From NIOZ-UU13 sp964444135 (lineage in GTDB: Bacteria; Planctomycetota; Phycisphaerae; Sedimentisphaerales; Anaerobacaceae), in the NCBI GenBank assembly GCA_964444135.1, contig CAYUFX010000009.1, forward strand, positions 1 through 64,000: a stretch of 64,000 nucleotides of DNA, given 5' to 3'. Every line of letters starts with the position of its first letter. The stretch's first letter is position 1. This document shows, one piece after another, positions 33,902 through 42,459 of this stretch. The notes below the pieces were generated by a model. It was given only the letters and a program-made list of their open reading frames with translations. It did no database searches and had not been told where the DNA came from. A program made the position numbers and the translations under genes.

Positions 33902-34582
33902 TTATTGGCCTGTGTATACGCAGACTCCGACCCGAGGTGAGTTAACTACAGGCAGAAGCATCACCTCGCCGCACTTGTGTTCGGCAGCACACTCATTGCA
34001 AAGCCATCCCTCGCCCGACCAAATACATTCGGTACACACATGAGCAGCCACTTTGCCGCAGGATATACAGGGGTACGAGGGAGGTTCATTTCTGGCCAAA
34101 ACTGCGATGGATTCGTCCTTAATTTGTTTTTGCTCTTGCGAGACAACCCTCATCGCCAGGTGCGTAGTAGAGCCGAAGTCGTACTTATAGTTAAACTTCA
34201 TCCCGGGACTAAGAATTTCATTCAACCTGGCCTCCATGCTTTCGTCATCAAATTCTGCCATTGGTGCCACCGAGTAGGTTTTGCCCTCAATCGTAAATGC
34301 GCTCATGTGGCCACAGCACTCCAGCCAGATTCGTCTAAGAAAATCGTCCAGAACATCGAGCGTTGCATCAGCAGGAATCTCAAGATGCATCCAATAATCG
34401 GATGAGTAGCGTGCTTCAACCACAAGATGAAAGACTTCTGCTTTCCGCGGGCTTCGGACGGGAGATGACGTCTCGATATTTTCATCTTTTTGTTTGCACG
34501 ATTTGAGGTGTTTGGTCATCGCTGACTTGCTGAAAGTGCCTCCGCACAAATGGCACTGCCCTTTTGACATTTGCCTTGTCAT
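33902..34582 (-). CDS. pRiA4b ORF-3-like protein with zinc fingers
   Basis: 226 aa. A C2H2-like finger opens it (CHLCGGTFSKSAMTKHLKSC), a plasmid pRiA4b ORF-3-type domain follows (about residues 50-155; LEIPADATLDVLDDFLRRIW and FNYKYDFGSTTHLAMRVV), and a cysteine-rich ribbon closes it (CISCGKVAAHVC, then CNECAAEHKCG). The domain is common in mobile-element and hypothetical genes; no biochemical role is known to me. GGAGGT nine bases before ATG. It is alone and flanked by repeats and a MITE-like copy, suggesting an accessory locus. Confidence 0.78.
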   Translation of the reverse strand: MTRQMSKGQCHLCGGTFSKSAMTKHLKSCKQKDENIETSSPVRSPRKAEVFHLVVEARYSSDYWMHLEIPADATLDVLDDFLRRIWLECCGHMSAFTIEGKTYSVAPMAEFDDESMEARLNEILSPGMKFNYKYDFGSTTHLAMRVVSQEQKQIKDESIAVLARNEPPSYPCISCGKVAAHVCTECIWSGEGWLCNECAAEHKCGEVMLLPVVNSPRVGVCVYTGQ

Positions 34583-34810
34583 TTATCGAACCTCCATTAC
34601 AATATACCATTCATCTCTTTTATGAAAAGCTGATAACCCCCAAATGAATTTAGGGATTAAATATTTTTCGATTGTAATATATTCTAAGCACAGCATATAC
34701 AAACATCAACTCCAAACTGCACCGAAATCGAATTAAGTAGCACAATGCCTTTTTGAAAATCCTTGCAAATAATATACATTTGGCCATAATCACACGTGTT
34801 GAGTTTGAAC

Positions 34811-34882
34811 AAGACTTTTGCAAAATCGGAAAAGCTGATTTTCTTAAATAATATATGCCTAAACTAAATTTTGCAAAACTTC
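34811..34882. mobile_element. MITE-like element, internally deleted copy
   Basis: AAGACTTTTGCAAAATCG joined to GATTTTCTTAAATAATATAT and GCAAAACTTC. Its reverse complement matches the left end of the element at 24185-24359 base for base at most positions and its own left end matches the other terminus, so the two internal hairpins have been lost. It sits in a 330-base gap (34583-34910) with no gene. Confidence 0.8.
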
Positions 34883-34910
34883 AGTTTAAAATAGGCATAA
34901 AGGTAACCTG

Positions 34911-35936
34911 ATGAATAAGTTCAGACGAGCTGTAATGTGGGTTGGGCTGACGCTGATTATACTATTGCTTTTCCTGTCTATCTATGGAGCATTTATCGGC
35001 GCTGAGCGGGCAAAGAGCTTCTTTAACCGCCTGCCATTGGTGGTTTTCTGGTCAGCTTTTCTGCTGCTGCTGATTGTAGGACTTGTGGTGTTTCGTCGAT
35101 TGGTCCGGGTGCCCGGCCTGTTATTAATACACTCAGGCTGTGTTTTTATTCTTGCAGGGGCTATATGGAGCTCAGAGCCCGGGCATAAACTCCAGAAAAA
35201 ACTGTTCGGAATCGACAAAATTACGACTGGGCAAATGAGAATTTATGAAGGACACTCAGACAACCGCGTTATATTAGAAGACAATAAACAGATAAAGGAG
35301 CTGCCTTTCTCGGTAGAACTCAAAGACTTCCAAATAGAATATTACAAGCCGGCGTTCCTGTATATCCAAACCAGAGACGGCCAAGGCTGGAGAATACCTG
35401 TCGAAATCGATACCGAATTTCCTTTAGGCCCTGAGTTCGGCACGGTAAAAATCCTAAGGGCGTTCGAGAATTTCAAAATCACAATCGAGGGCGAAAACAG
35501 AAAAATTATCGACGACCCACAGCACGGCTTTAATCCGGCATTAGAGGTCCAGTTTACATCCCCTGAGGGTCAGGTAACTAATAGATACGTTTTCGAGCGA
35601 TTTCCCGGACATTCTCACAGTGAAGACAAATTTCTGCTGAGCTATCGCAGAGTTATTAGTGATTACGTAAGCCGGCTCCGGATAACTAAAGACAACAAGG
35701 TTGTTGCTGAAAAGGACATCGAAGTAAATCATCCTCTTAGCTTCGGCGGATACCATTTCTACCAACATTTTTACGACACCGAGGCTGGCCAATACACTGT
35801 TCTTATGGTCGTTTCCAATGCGGGCCTGGCTGTGGTCTATGCCGGCTACTGGATGCTCTGTGTCGGTGTCTTCTGGCACATGTGGCTACGACATATAGTT
35901 GAAAAGAGAACCAAAAAACACATAAATGGAAATTAA
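34911..35936 (+). CDS. resB: ResB-like cytochrome c biogenesis protein
   Basis: System II cytochrome c maturation protein that with CcsA delivers haem to apocytochromes on the outer face of the membrane. 341 aa: three N-terminal membrane helices (ILLLFLSIYGAFIGAERAKS, VFWSAFLLLLIVGLVVFR, LLLIHSGCVFILAGAIWSS), a large periplasmic domain ending SFGGYHFYQHFYDTEAGQYT, a family hallmark, and a last helix. It is shorter than the classical 450-650 aa Ccs1/ResB. It overlaps ccsA by 11 bases. Confidence 0.86.
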   Translation: MNKFRRAVMWVGLTLIILLLFLSIYGAFIGAERAKSFFNRLPLVVFWSAFLLLLIVGLVVFRRLVRVPGLLLIHSGCVFILAGAIWSSEPGHKLQKKLFGIDKITTGQMRIYEGHSDNRVILEDNKQIKELPFSVELKDFQIEYYKPAFLYIQTRDGQGWRIPVEIDTEFPLGPEFGTVKILRAFENFKITIEGENRKIIDDPQHGFNPALEVQFTSPEGQVTNRYVFERFPGHSHSEDKFLLSYRRVISDYVSRLRITKDNKVVAEKDIEVNHPLSFGGYHFYQHFYDTEAGQYTVLMVVSNAGLAVVYAGYWMLCVGVFWHMWLRHIVEKRTKKHINGN

Positions 35937-36795
35937 ATACACAATTCAGGGTTTACTGATTTACATTGCCATCGCCGCATACTTGAGTGCGTTCGTAACG
36001 AGCCTGCTGCGCCGCGCAAAAACCGGACACATCTTATACCTGTTCGGCTTTGTGGCAGCAGTTTTGGCTTTTGGCTATCGATGGTATCATGTTCGTCACG
36101 TGCCGCTGCAGAATCTCTTTGAGGTATTCCTGTGCTTGAGTATGATTATTTATCCAGCTTCTTGGTTTTGCCGGCGTATCCTGCGGGTAGGAGGCTACTG
36201 CGCCGATATGCTTATAGGTGCTATAGTTCTTTTTCCGGCCGGCTTTATCCTTAACGCACAGCCGCAGCGACTGCCGCCGGCTCTGCAAAGCTGGCTGTTT
36301 ACGCCCCACGTTGCTGTCTATATGCTATCGTACATCTTTATGGCAAAAGCGACTTTCCAGGCCATTTCGCAATTAGCCGGCAGGCAGCACCAATTTTCAA
36401 GGTCGGGCGGTAGTTGCCAGCAAAAGGACGAATCAAACCAGAGGAGCGAAAATTGGTGCAGCCCTAACCCAAACGAAAATCTCCTACCGCCTGAGCAGGC
36501 AACTTATAGTATAATCTGCATCGGTTTTCCCCTGCTGACACTCGGGCTTATCCTCGGCAGTTACTGGGGCAAAAAGGCCTGGGGCGATTACTGGGGCTGG
36601 GACCCTAAAGAACTGTGGGGGCTGGTATCCTGGCTGGTCTATGTCGGGTATTTCCATTTTCGCTATATGTTCGGAAAAAAATATCCGCGGATTAACAGTA
36701 TCTGGGCGATTGCGGGAATGGTTGTTATCATTGTAACCTTGCTCTGGGTAAACCTATCAAGACTTTTCCCCGGCTTGCATAGCTACGCAATTTGA
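35926..36795 (+). CDS. ccsA: Cytochrome c assembly protein CcsA/ResC
   Basis: Haem-handling integral membrane protein of system II. 289 aa with about eight helices and the tryptophan-rich WWD motif WGDYWGWDPKELWGLVSWL (residues 218-236) that binds haem, plus conserved histidines (HVRHVPLQNLFE; FTPHVAVYMLS). Residues about 154-180 form a hydrophilic loop rich in Ser/Asn/Gln encoded by a 73-bp inverted repeat (36387-36459), between helices just before the WWD segment. Its start overlaps resB by 11 bases, so the two are translationally coupled. Confidence 0.93.
   Translation: MEIKYTIQGLLIYIAIAAYLSAFVTSLLRRAKTGHILYLFGFVAAVLAFGYRWYHVRHVPLQNLFEVFLCLSMIIYPASWFCRRILRVGGYCADMLIGAIVLFPAGFILNAQPQRLPPALQSWLFTPHVAVYMLSYIFMAKATFQAISQLAGRQHQFSRSGGSCQQKDESNQRSENWCSPNPNENLLPPEQATYSIICIGFPLLTLGLILGSYWGKKAWGDYWGWDPKELWGLVSWLVYVGYFHFRYMFGKKYPRINSIWAIAGMVVIIVTLLWVNLSRLFPGLHSYAI
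36387..36459. repeat. GCACCAATTTTC...GAAAATTGGTGC inverted repeat in frame in ccsA
   Basis: Perfect 12-bp terminal inverted repeats 73 bp apart with GGGCGGTAGT inside, related to the intergenic copy at 33758-33824. The ccsA frame crosses it without a stop. Confidence 0.85.
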
Positions 36796-36894
36796 TGTCG
36801 GATATATCAATTTTAAGTTAATAAAATCAGTGAAGTTTATCTTATTACAAGATATATAAATCGAAAAAATGTTTCAGATCAAGGAGACCAAACG

Positions 36895-38697
36895 ATGGTA
36901 CAAAAAGGTAGAATTACATTACTGTTCGTTGCCCTGTTATTTGTCGTTGGATGTGAACAAGCAGCTAAAGATAGTGTGGTAACGATTGCAGAAAATAGTG
37001 TGGCGAAAACCGTCATCGTAATTGCCGAGGACGCCGCCGAGCCCGAACATCACGCCGCCGCCGAATTGGCCGACTTTCTGGAGCAGATAACCGGCGCAGA
37101 ATTTGAAGTTGTCAGCCCCCCTGCCGTCGGCAGGCCTCGTCTGCTGGTTGGTACTAAAGCTGCTAAATTGGCCGAGCCTGATTTCACCGTTGAGGGACTT
37201 GGTACCGATGGCATAATCATCCGCAGTGTTGGAAACGACCTCATCTTAGCCGGCGGCTATCCACGCGGGACCTTGTATGCGGTTTATACCTTTCTCGAAG
37301 ACGAACTTGGCTGCCGGTGGTGGTCCTCGACCGAAAGCACCATACCAAATAAGCCGACACTTAACGTGGCCAAGCTCGATGTCCGTTATGTGCCGGTTCT
37401 GGAATACCGCGAGCCGTACTGGTTTGACGCCTTTGATGGTGACTGGGCTGTGCGCAATAAATCTAATGGGAACCGTCCCCGGCTGGATGAAAAACGCGGC
37501 GGTAAACATACCTACGAAGGATTTGTGCACACGTTTAATCGGTTAATCCCTCCGGATAAATACTTCAAAGACCATCCCGAATGGTTCAGTGATATCAAAG
37601 GTAAGCGTACCTATGAGCGCGCTCAACTGTGCCTGACGAATGAAGAAATGCGCGAGGAGCTTGTTAAGAACCTCAAAGCCCGTCTTCGTGCAAATCCAGC
37701 CGCCACTATTGCTTCGGTCTCGCAGAACGATTGGCGCGGGAACTGCCAATGCAGCCGTTGCGCCGCTATCGAAAAAGAAGAAGGCAGCCCCGCCGGACTG
37801 ATGCTGCGCTTTGTCAATGCGGTCGCGGCTGATATCGAAGAGGAATTTCCACAGGTGGCCATCAGCACGTTAGCTTATCAGTACACCCGAAAGCCGCCAA
37901 GAATTACAAAACCGAGACATAATGTAATTGTACGGCTATGCAGTATTGAGTGTTCGTTTTGTAAACCACTGGCCGACGAGCGGAACAAAGAATTCCGCGA
38001 TGATATTGTCGGCTGGTCGAAGATATGCAACCGACTTTACATCTGGGACTACACTACGAATTTCAGGCATCACATAATGCCGCATCCGAACCTGCGCGTG
38101 CTGGGGCCGAATGTAAAGTTCTTCGCCGACCATAATGTCAAAGGTATCTTTGAGCAGGGTGCTTACACCACGAACGGCGCCGAGATGGCCGAGCTCCGGG
38201 CCTGGGTGCTGGCTAAGCTGTTGTGGGACCCAACGCGGGATGGGCAAGAACTAATTGACGAATTCATCGCCGGCTATTACTGCCTTGCCGGCCCTTATAT
38301 CAAGGCTTATTTGAAAGTTACGCATGATGCGGTCGAAGCCAGCGAAGACTGGCTGGGCTGCTTCGAAAAGCAGACCGCTAAATTCCTTTCCTTCGAGACG
38401 CTCAGTGAAGGCTGGGCACATCTGAAGGCTGCCGAAGCGGCAGTTAAGGATGACACCGACCTGCTGTTTCGCGTTCAGGTTGCGCAGTTACCGACGATGT
38501 ACACCTTTATGATGCGCTGGGACGAGATGCGAGAAAAGGCCGAAGCCAGCGGTGCCGCTTGGCCTATGCCGGAGTCTATCCAGGATACTTTTGAGCAGTT
38601 TATGAAAATCGCCAGGAAAAAGAACGTCACCCGCCTTAACGAATGGAATCCGGGTTTCGGAGCACTTGAAGAAGCGCTCGAGCGAGCCAAGAAGTAA
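36895..38697 (+). CDS. DUF4838 lipoprotein, putative glycoside hydrolase
   Basis: 600 aa. A lipoprotein signal (LLFVALLFVVGC, lipobox VVGC) anchors it in a membrane. An N-terminal alpha-glucuronidase-like domain (AAAELADFLEQITGAEFEVV; FLEDELGCRWW) is followed by the DUF4838 domain (CSRCAAIEKEEGSPAGLMLR; HHIMPHPNLRVLGPNVKFFA; GIFEQGAYTTNGAEMAELRA). DUF4838 proteins are glycoside-hydrolase-like with a TIM barrel, abundant in planctomycetes and Bacteroidetes. The substrate is unknown. AAGGAG is nine bases before ATG. Confidence 0.9.
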   Translation: MVQKGRITLLFVALLFVVGCEQAAKDSVVTIAENSVAKTVIVIAEDAAEPEHHAAAELADFLEQITGAEFEVVSPPAVGRPRLLVGTKAAKLAEPDFTVEGLGTDGIIIRSVGNDLILAGGYPRGTLYAVYTFLEDELGCRWWSSTESTIPNKPTLNVAKLDVRYVPVLEYREPYWFDAFDGDWAVRNKSNGNRPRLDEKRGGKHTYEGFVHTFNRLIPPDKYFKDHPEWFSDIKGKRTYERAQLCLTNEEMREELVKNLKARLRANPAATIASVSQNDWRGNCQCSRCAAIEKEEGSPAGLMLRFVNAVAADIEEEFPQVAISTLAYQYTRKPPRITKPRHNVIVRLCSIECSFCKPLADERNKEFRDDIVGWSKICNRLYIWDYTTNFRHHIMPHPNLRVLGPNVKFFADHNVKGIFEQGAYTTNGAEMAELRAWVLAKLLWDPTRDGQELIDEFIAGYYCLAGPYIKAYLKVTHDAVEASEDWLGCFEKQTAKFLSFETLSEGWAHLKAAEAAVKDDTDLLFRVQVAQLPTMYTFMMRWDEMREKAEASGAAWPMPESIQDTFEQFMKIARKKNVTRLNEWNPGFGALEEALERAKK

Positions 38698-38873
38698 TCG
38701 CCCTGTTATAACATCATTCAATAAACAAGTTTAAGATTTGGCGCCGGTTATCCTGTGGGCAAAAGGAATAATACCTTAGGAAATCCTATTTTCTGCGCAC
38801 ATTTTGGGGGTGCAATTACACTATAATAATGGAAGCTGATATCAGTTAATTCTTGTGAATTGGTGGATTTGTT

Positions 38874-39419
38874 TTGAATCCGAATTCAGAAACACAATTA
38901 GTCCAAGCTGCCCAGAATGGCCATCTGGAAAGCTTCGGTGCTCTCTACGAACGTTATCACAGCTCGATGGTCGCACTGGCTTACTCGATGCTGGCCGACA
39001 GAGAACTGGCAGAGGACGCTGCACAGGAAGCATTTGCTATAGCCTGTCGTGACCTAAGGAGTTTGAAAAGTAAAGAAAGATTCGCAGCCTGGCTGGCCGG
39101 CATTTGCAGGAATGTTACAAGGCAGATGCTCAGGTCAAAAGGCAGACAAGTTGCTGTGAGTGTTCGAGGGCGTGCCGGAAATGTAAACATCGAAGAACAC
39201 CGCAGGGATGCGATTCGTGAAGCTGTTTTACAATTACGGCCTGCCGAGCGAGAGCTAATAGTTTTACGATACTACGACAACTCACCTTACGAGCAGATAG
39301 CGCAGGTTTTGGACATCTCGCCACAGGCCGTGAACGGCAGGCTGGTCAGAGCAAAACGTAAGATTGCAAAGTATTTGAAACGAAACGGTTTTACGGGAGA
39401 TGATTATGAAACGTCCTGA
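38874..39419 (+). CDS. ECF RNA polymerase sigma factor, first pair
   Basis: 181 aa sigma-70-family extracytoplasmic-function factor. Region 2 covers residues 22-85 (FGALYERYHSSMVALAYSML, ELAEDAAQEAFAIACRDL) and region 4 residues 115-170 (LRPAERELIVLRYYDNSPYE, ISPQAVNGRLVRAKRKIAKY). TTG start behind GGTGGA. A TATAAT box lies at 38822-38827. The next gene starts within its last 14 bases, so a coupled sigma/regulator pair is likely. Same organisation as 40451-42171. Confidence 0.92.
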   Translation: MNPNSETQLVQAAQNGHLESFGALYERYHSSMVALAYSMLADRELAEDAAQEAFAIACRDLRSLKSKERFAAWLAGICRNVTRQMLRSKGRQVAVSVRGRAGNVNIEEHRRDAIREAVLQLRPAERELIVLRYYDNSPYEQIAQVLDISPQAVNGRLVRAKRKIAKYLKRNGFTGDDYETS

Positions 39420-40104
39420 AAACGATAAATTGCTCGATGAGGCGTTGAGCGAAACAATCGGCTCGAAAAAATCACGGACGGATTTCGAAGAGTGGAAGCA
39501 AAAGCACCCGGAAGCCGTTGAGATGTTAACCTCGCGGGCAGGCCGACAACCATCGGCTGAGATACGCCCGCTCAGTATAAGGAGAATTATTATGAAAAGT
39601 CCAATTACAAAATTAGCAGCTGCGGTGGTGATCATCGTCGGTGTAGGTTTGGGTGGCTTGTTGTTCCACTCGAGCAGCCAAATCACGTGGGCGGACGTCT
39701 TAGAGCAGATGAGGAATGTCAAGACAGTAACATACCTCCTCATAGAACAATCAGCGGACCCATCATCAGACAAGCCTGACAGCTTCCGGACAGATGATAG
39801 AAGCAGAGTATTAAAAGACCAAGCTCAAGCGATGTGGCTATGGGAAGGTTTTATGAGATTTACAGCCGATCAGGTCAAGACAGTGGGCACAGAACAGCTC
39901 GATGGGGTGGAAACCATACTGTTTGCCGCGCCGATAAATGTAGTAGTGGGCTCAGGGACATCCTTTACAGGTAGGGCCCATGTATGGGTTGATTCTCAAA
40001 GCGCAATTCCGCTTCGTTTGATCATCGAATATACAGACGACAATGGCATACGCCATAGAGAGGTCTTGAAAGACATACAGTGGGAGATGACCGACGTGGA
40101 GTAA
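39406..40104 (+). CDS. Sigma-linked membrane protein with internal start
   Basis: 232 aa from ATG 39406, which has GGGAG six bases upstream (an ATG at 39400 is also open). It has an acidic cytoplasmic N-terminus of about 60 residues, a linker RRIIMKSPITKLAAAVVIIV leading into one membrane helix, and a periplasmic domain starting ITWADVLEQMRNVKTVTYLL that resembles LolA-like/outer-membrane lipoprotein-sorting folds of planctomycete proteins. The position after an ECF factor suggests anti-sigma function, but no zinc motif (HxxxCxxC) is visible. ATG 39592, inside the gene at MKSPI, has its own AAGGAG with a seven-base spacer. Confidence 0.72.
   Translation: MKRPENDKLLDEALSETIGSKKSRTDFEEWKQKHPEAVEMLTSRAGRQPSAEIRPLSIRRIIMKSPITKLAAAVVIIVGVGLGGLLFHSSSQITWADVLEQMRNVKTVTYLLIEQSADPSSDKPDSFRTDDRSRVLKDQAQAMWLWEGFMRFTADQVKTVGTEQLDGVETILFAAPINVVVGSGTSFTGRAHVWVDSQSAIPLRLIIEYTDDNGIRHREVLKDIQWEMTDVE
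39579..39594 (+). promoter_or_regulatory. Internal ribosome binding site and start, copy 1
   Basis: AAGGAG at 39579-39584, seven-base spacer, ATG at 39592. It would make a 170-aa membrane protein beginning MKSPITKLAA. The same site, spacing and following bases occur in the paralogous gene at 41133-41148. Confidence 0.55.
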
Positions 40105-40271
40105 GGAACCCTTGGAAAATACTATCCGAGCAACTGTTCTATACTCGCATGATCAGACGGATAAGGTAGGACGAGTTTGGCGTACTTAAATAGGGAAAAT
40201 GTTACCATGGATAAGTTAGCTGAACTTGAAAAGATGCAATTGGAAGAGTAGATAAAGCAATATGGAAAAAA

Positions 40272-40301
40272 TGGCCGAGGCAGTTGGCTCGGCCTTTTTT
40301 G
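40272..40301 (+). terminator. Rho-independent terminator after first sigma pair
   Basis: GGCCGAG-GCAGTTGG-CTCGGCC followed by TTTTTT. It lies 170 bases after the gene end; the space between has no gene. Confidence 0.85.
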
Positions 40302-40450
40302 TGCGCTTTTCGAAGGGAAATATGGGCTTTAGGGTTAGTACCATCGAAAAACAAAAGAAAAAATTACCTTCGTTTATGTAAAAATATGCGGCTCAATCGT
40401 TATTATATATAGACGATTCGTCAGTTTGAAAGCAATTAGGCAGGCCTGAA

Positions 40451-40993
40451 ATGCTGGAAGACAAGCTGCTTGTTTTGAAATGCAGGCGCGGTAGCAGGGA
40501 CGCGATGTGCAGGGTCTATGAAAAGTACAAAGATTACCTGCTTACGTTGGCAAAAGGGCTTTTGGGTGAGCGGGCAGCGGCCGAGGATGTTGTGCACGAC
40601 GTTTTTGTCTCCTTTGCGCGGTCGGCCGGGCAGCTTCAACTCACAGGAAGCCTGAGAGGCTACTTAGCAACATGCGTGAGTAATCGTGTACGAGACAAAA
40701 TACGGGTAAAGACACGACAAGCCGAAGCTCTGGACTCAGTGAATCCAATCATCTGGGGTTCGGACAATCCGGAGCAACGCGTAATAGAAAGAGAGGAATT
40801 AATGCGACTGAGACAGGCTCTGAGCCAGATTCCTTATGAGCAGCGGGAAGCAGTAATGCTGCATCTTAAAAGCGGGATGAAATTCAGGGAAATAGCTAAG
40901 CTGCAAGGCGTCTCAGTCAGTACGATTCACGGCCGGTATCGTTACGGATTGGATAAACTAAAGTCACTGCTGAATAGTGAGGTTGAAAAATGA
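40451..40993 (+). CDS. ECF RNA polymerase sigma factor, second pair
   Basis: 180 aa ECF factor. Region 2: CRVYEKYKDYLLTLAKGLLG and AEDVVHDVFVSFARSAGQLQ; region 4: QIPYEQREAVMLHLKSGMKF and LQGVSVSTIHGRYRYGLDKL. ATG start; TGAAATG follows GGCAGGCC. Its stop overlaps the next start as ATGA. It differs in sequence from the first ECF factor but has the same partner architecture, suggesting duplication of a regulatory cassette. Confidence 0.93.
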   Translation: MLEDKLLVLKCRRGSRDAMCRVYEKYKDYLLTLAKGLLGERAAAEDVVHDVFVSFARSAGQLQLTGSLRGYLATCVSNRVRDKIRVKTRQAEALDSVNPIIWGSDNPEQRVIEREELMRLRQALSQIPYEQREAVMLHLKSGMKFREIAKLQGVSVSTIHGRYRYGLDKLKSLLNSEVEK

Positions 40994-42171
40994 GACCAGC
41001 AGATAACATAGAAAGGTTGATTAAGAATCTATCAGATAGAACTAGTGCCCAGATGGATGAGCGAGTGCTTGGAGACGTGCTGCGTGCACTGGAAGAATCC
41101 GAAAAGACATCGGCTCTAACACAGCCAAAGATAAGGAGAACAATTATGAAAAGTCCAATTGTAAAATTAGCCGCCGCGGCGGTGATAATAGTAGCCGTCG
41201 TGCTGTCAATAAATGTTTTTGATAAATCAATCGGCACGGCATACGCGATTGAACAGACTATTGAGGCCAATCGTGGTCTACGGTTCATTCATCTAAAATG
41301 TGAGCCGGCAGGAACGGGCGTGGAAGAGATATGGGCCCAATTCGATGATAACAGGGAACTTCTGCGTTTGCGTATGAATTTTCCAAACACGATGGATGGA
41401 CCCAAAGACGTGGTTTGGCAGGAAGGAAAAGCCGAAGTCTGGTTTAAGGCAAAGAAAGAAATAGCAGTACTCAGAGAGAAGAATATACTTGCTCAATTGA
41501 AAATGTCATATAAAAGCTTTGACCCAAAGTTAATCGGTGAGCAACTTTTTCACGTTCAAGCGGATGAAAAAAAGCAGATTGAAATACAGGAATCTCGATC
41601 TAAGAACGAATCGATTACTATAACCTGGACTCGGAACGGCTTTCGGACGGTATACAAGGTGGACCCTGAAACCAAGCTCTTGCAACAATTTGAAAAGTAT
41701 GAGCTAAAGGATGGAGAATATAAGTTTTTGGGGCGTACTAAGTACCTTGATTACAATCAACCTGTTGATCCTGAAATTTTCGTTTTGAATCCTCCAGCAG
41801 AAGTGGTGCGTGTAGATCAGACAACTCAGGAAGTCGGCATGGCAAAGGGAGAATTAAGTGAAGAGGAGATTGCTGTGGAAGTGGCCCGTCAGTTCCTTGA
41901 GGCCCTGATTGACCAGGACTATGCCAAGGCAGGCAAACTCATCGCAAACGTACCAGCGGAATGGGTAAAACAGCAGCCTTTTGGAAAAACAAAGTATATC
42001 CGCATTATTTCCATTGGTAAGCCTGTACCATATACAAAGACTGGCAGCCTTCGCGTACCTTGCAAAGTAGAAATCGAAAAGGATGGCAAGATAACTGTCC
42101 AATCTATTGCGCCATGCATCCGACAAGTATATGGTCAACCGGAACGTAGGCAGATTATTGACGTGTTTTGA
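40990..42171 (+). CDS. Sigma-linked membrane protein, LolA-like periplasmic part
   Basis: 393 aa, overlapping the sigma gene by four bases. Acidic cytoplasmic N-terminus (about 52 residues), RRTIMKSPIVKLAAAAVIIV leading into a membrane helix, then a periplasmic LolA/RseB-like beta domain (EEIWAQFDDNRELLRLRMNF; VWQEGKAEVWF; YKFLGRTKYLDYNQPVDPEI) and a C-terminal alpha/beta part (VARQFLEALIDQDYAKAGKL) resembling an NTF2-like fold. Probably the membrane regulator or effector of the preceding sigma factor. An internal AAGGAG-ATG at 41133-41148 parallels the one in 39406-40104. Confidence 0.75.
   Translation: MRPADNIERLIKNLSDRTSAQMDERVLGDVLRALEESEKTSALTQPKIRRTIMKSPIVKLAAAAVIIVAVVLSINVFDKSIGTAYAIEQTIEANRGLRFIHLKCEPAGTGVEEIWAQFDDNRELLRLRMNFPNTMDGPKDVVWQEGKAEVWFKAKKEIAVLREKNILAQLKMSYKSFDPKLIGEQLFHVQADEKKQIEIQESRSKNESITITWTRNGFRTVYKVDPETKLLQQFEKYELKDGEYKFLGRTKYLDYNQPVDPEIFVLNPPAEVVRVDQTTQEVGMAKGELSEEEIAVEVARQFLEALIDQDYAKAGKLIANVPAEWVKQQPFGKTKYIRIISIGKPVPYTKTGSLRVPCKVEIEKDGKITVQSIAPCIRQVYGQPERRQIIDVF
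41133..41148 (+). promoter_or_regulatory. Internal ribosome binding site and start, copy 2
   Basis: AAGGAG at 41133-41138, seven-base spacer, ATG at 41146, followed by AAAAGTCCAATT as in copy 1. It would make a 341-aa membrane protein starting at MKSPIVKLAA. Confidence 0.55.
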
Positions 42172-42210
42172 AAAAGGCTGTCTGATAATTATCTCAGCAC
42201 TTGCATTATA

Positions 42211-42243
42211 AAAAGGCTGGGCTTTTCTGCTCGGCCTTTTTTG
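42211..42243 (+). terminator. Rho-independent terminator after second sigma pair
   Basis: AAAAAGGCTGGGC-TTTTCT-GCTCGGCCTTTTTT: an imperfect stem with a T-run, 40 bases after the stop. It resembles the terminator at 40272-40301, both ending CTCGGCCTTTTTTGTGCGC. Confidence 0.75.
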
Positions 42244-42459
42244 TGCGCGTATTTATACCACTCATAGAAACCGAGCCAACAGTGCTTTTTTAAGGTCAAA
42301 AATTGATTTTTTGTAGCATTTGGCAAAAAAATCTGTCACCAGCGTTTTCTGATTGTCGTAATTCAAAGAAGATTTTATTATAGTGGAATCAAAAGACGGA
42401 TACGTGTTTCAGTAAGTTCCACAGGGAAATGTCAAATTAGACAATTGGAGATGTTTGAG

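Noticed and set aside
38799..38827. Promoter for the first ECF factor
   Set aside because: TATAAT at 38822 is good, but no -35 box at 16-18 bases is convincing, so it was not listed as a feature.
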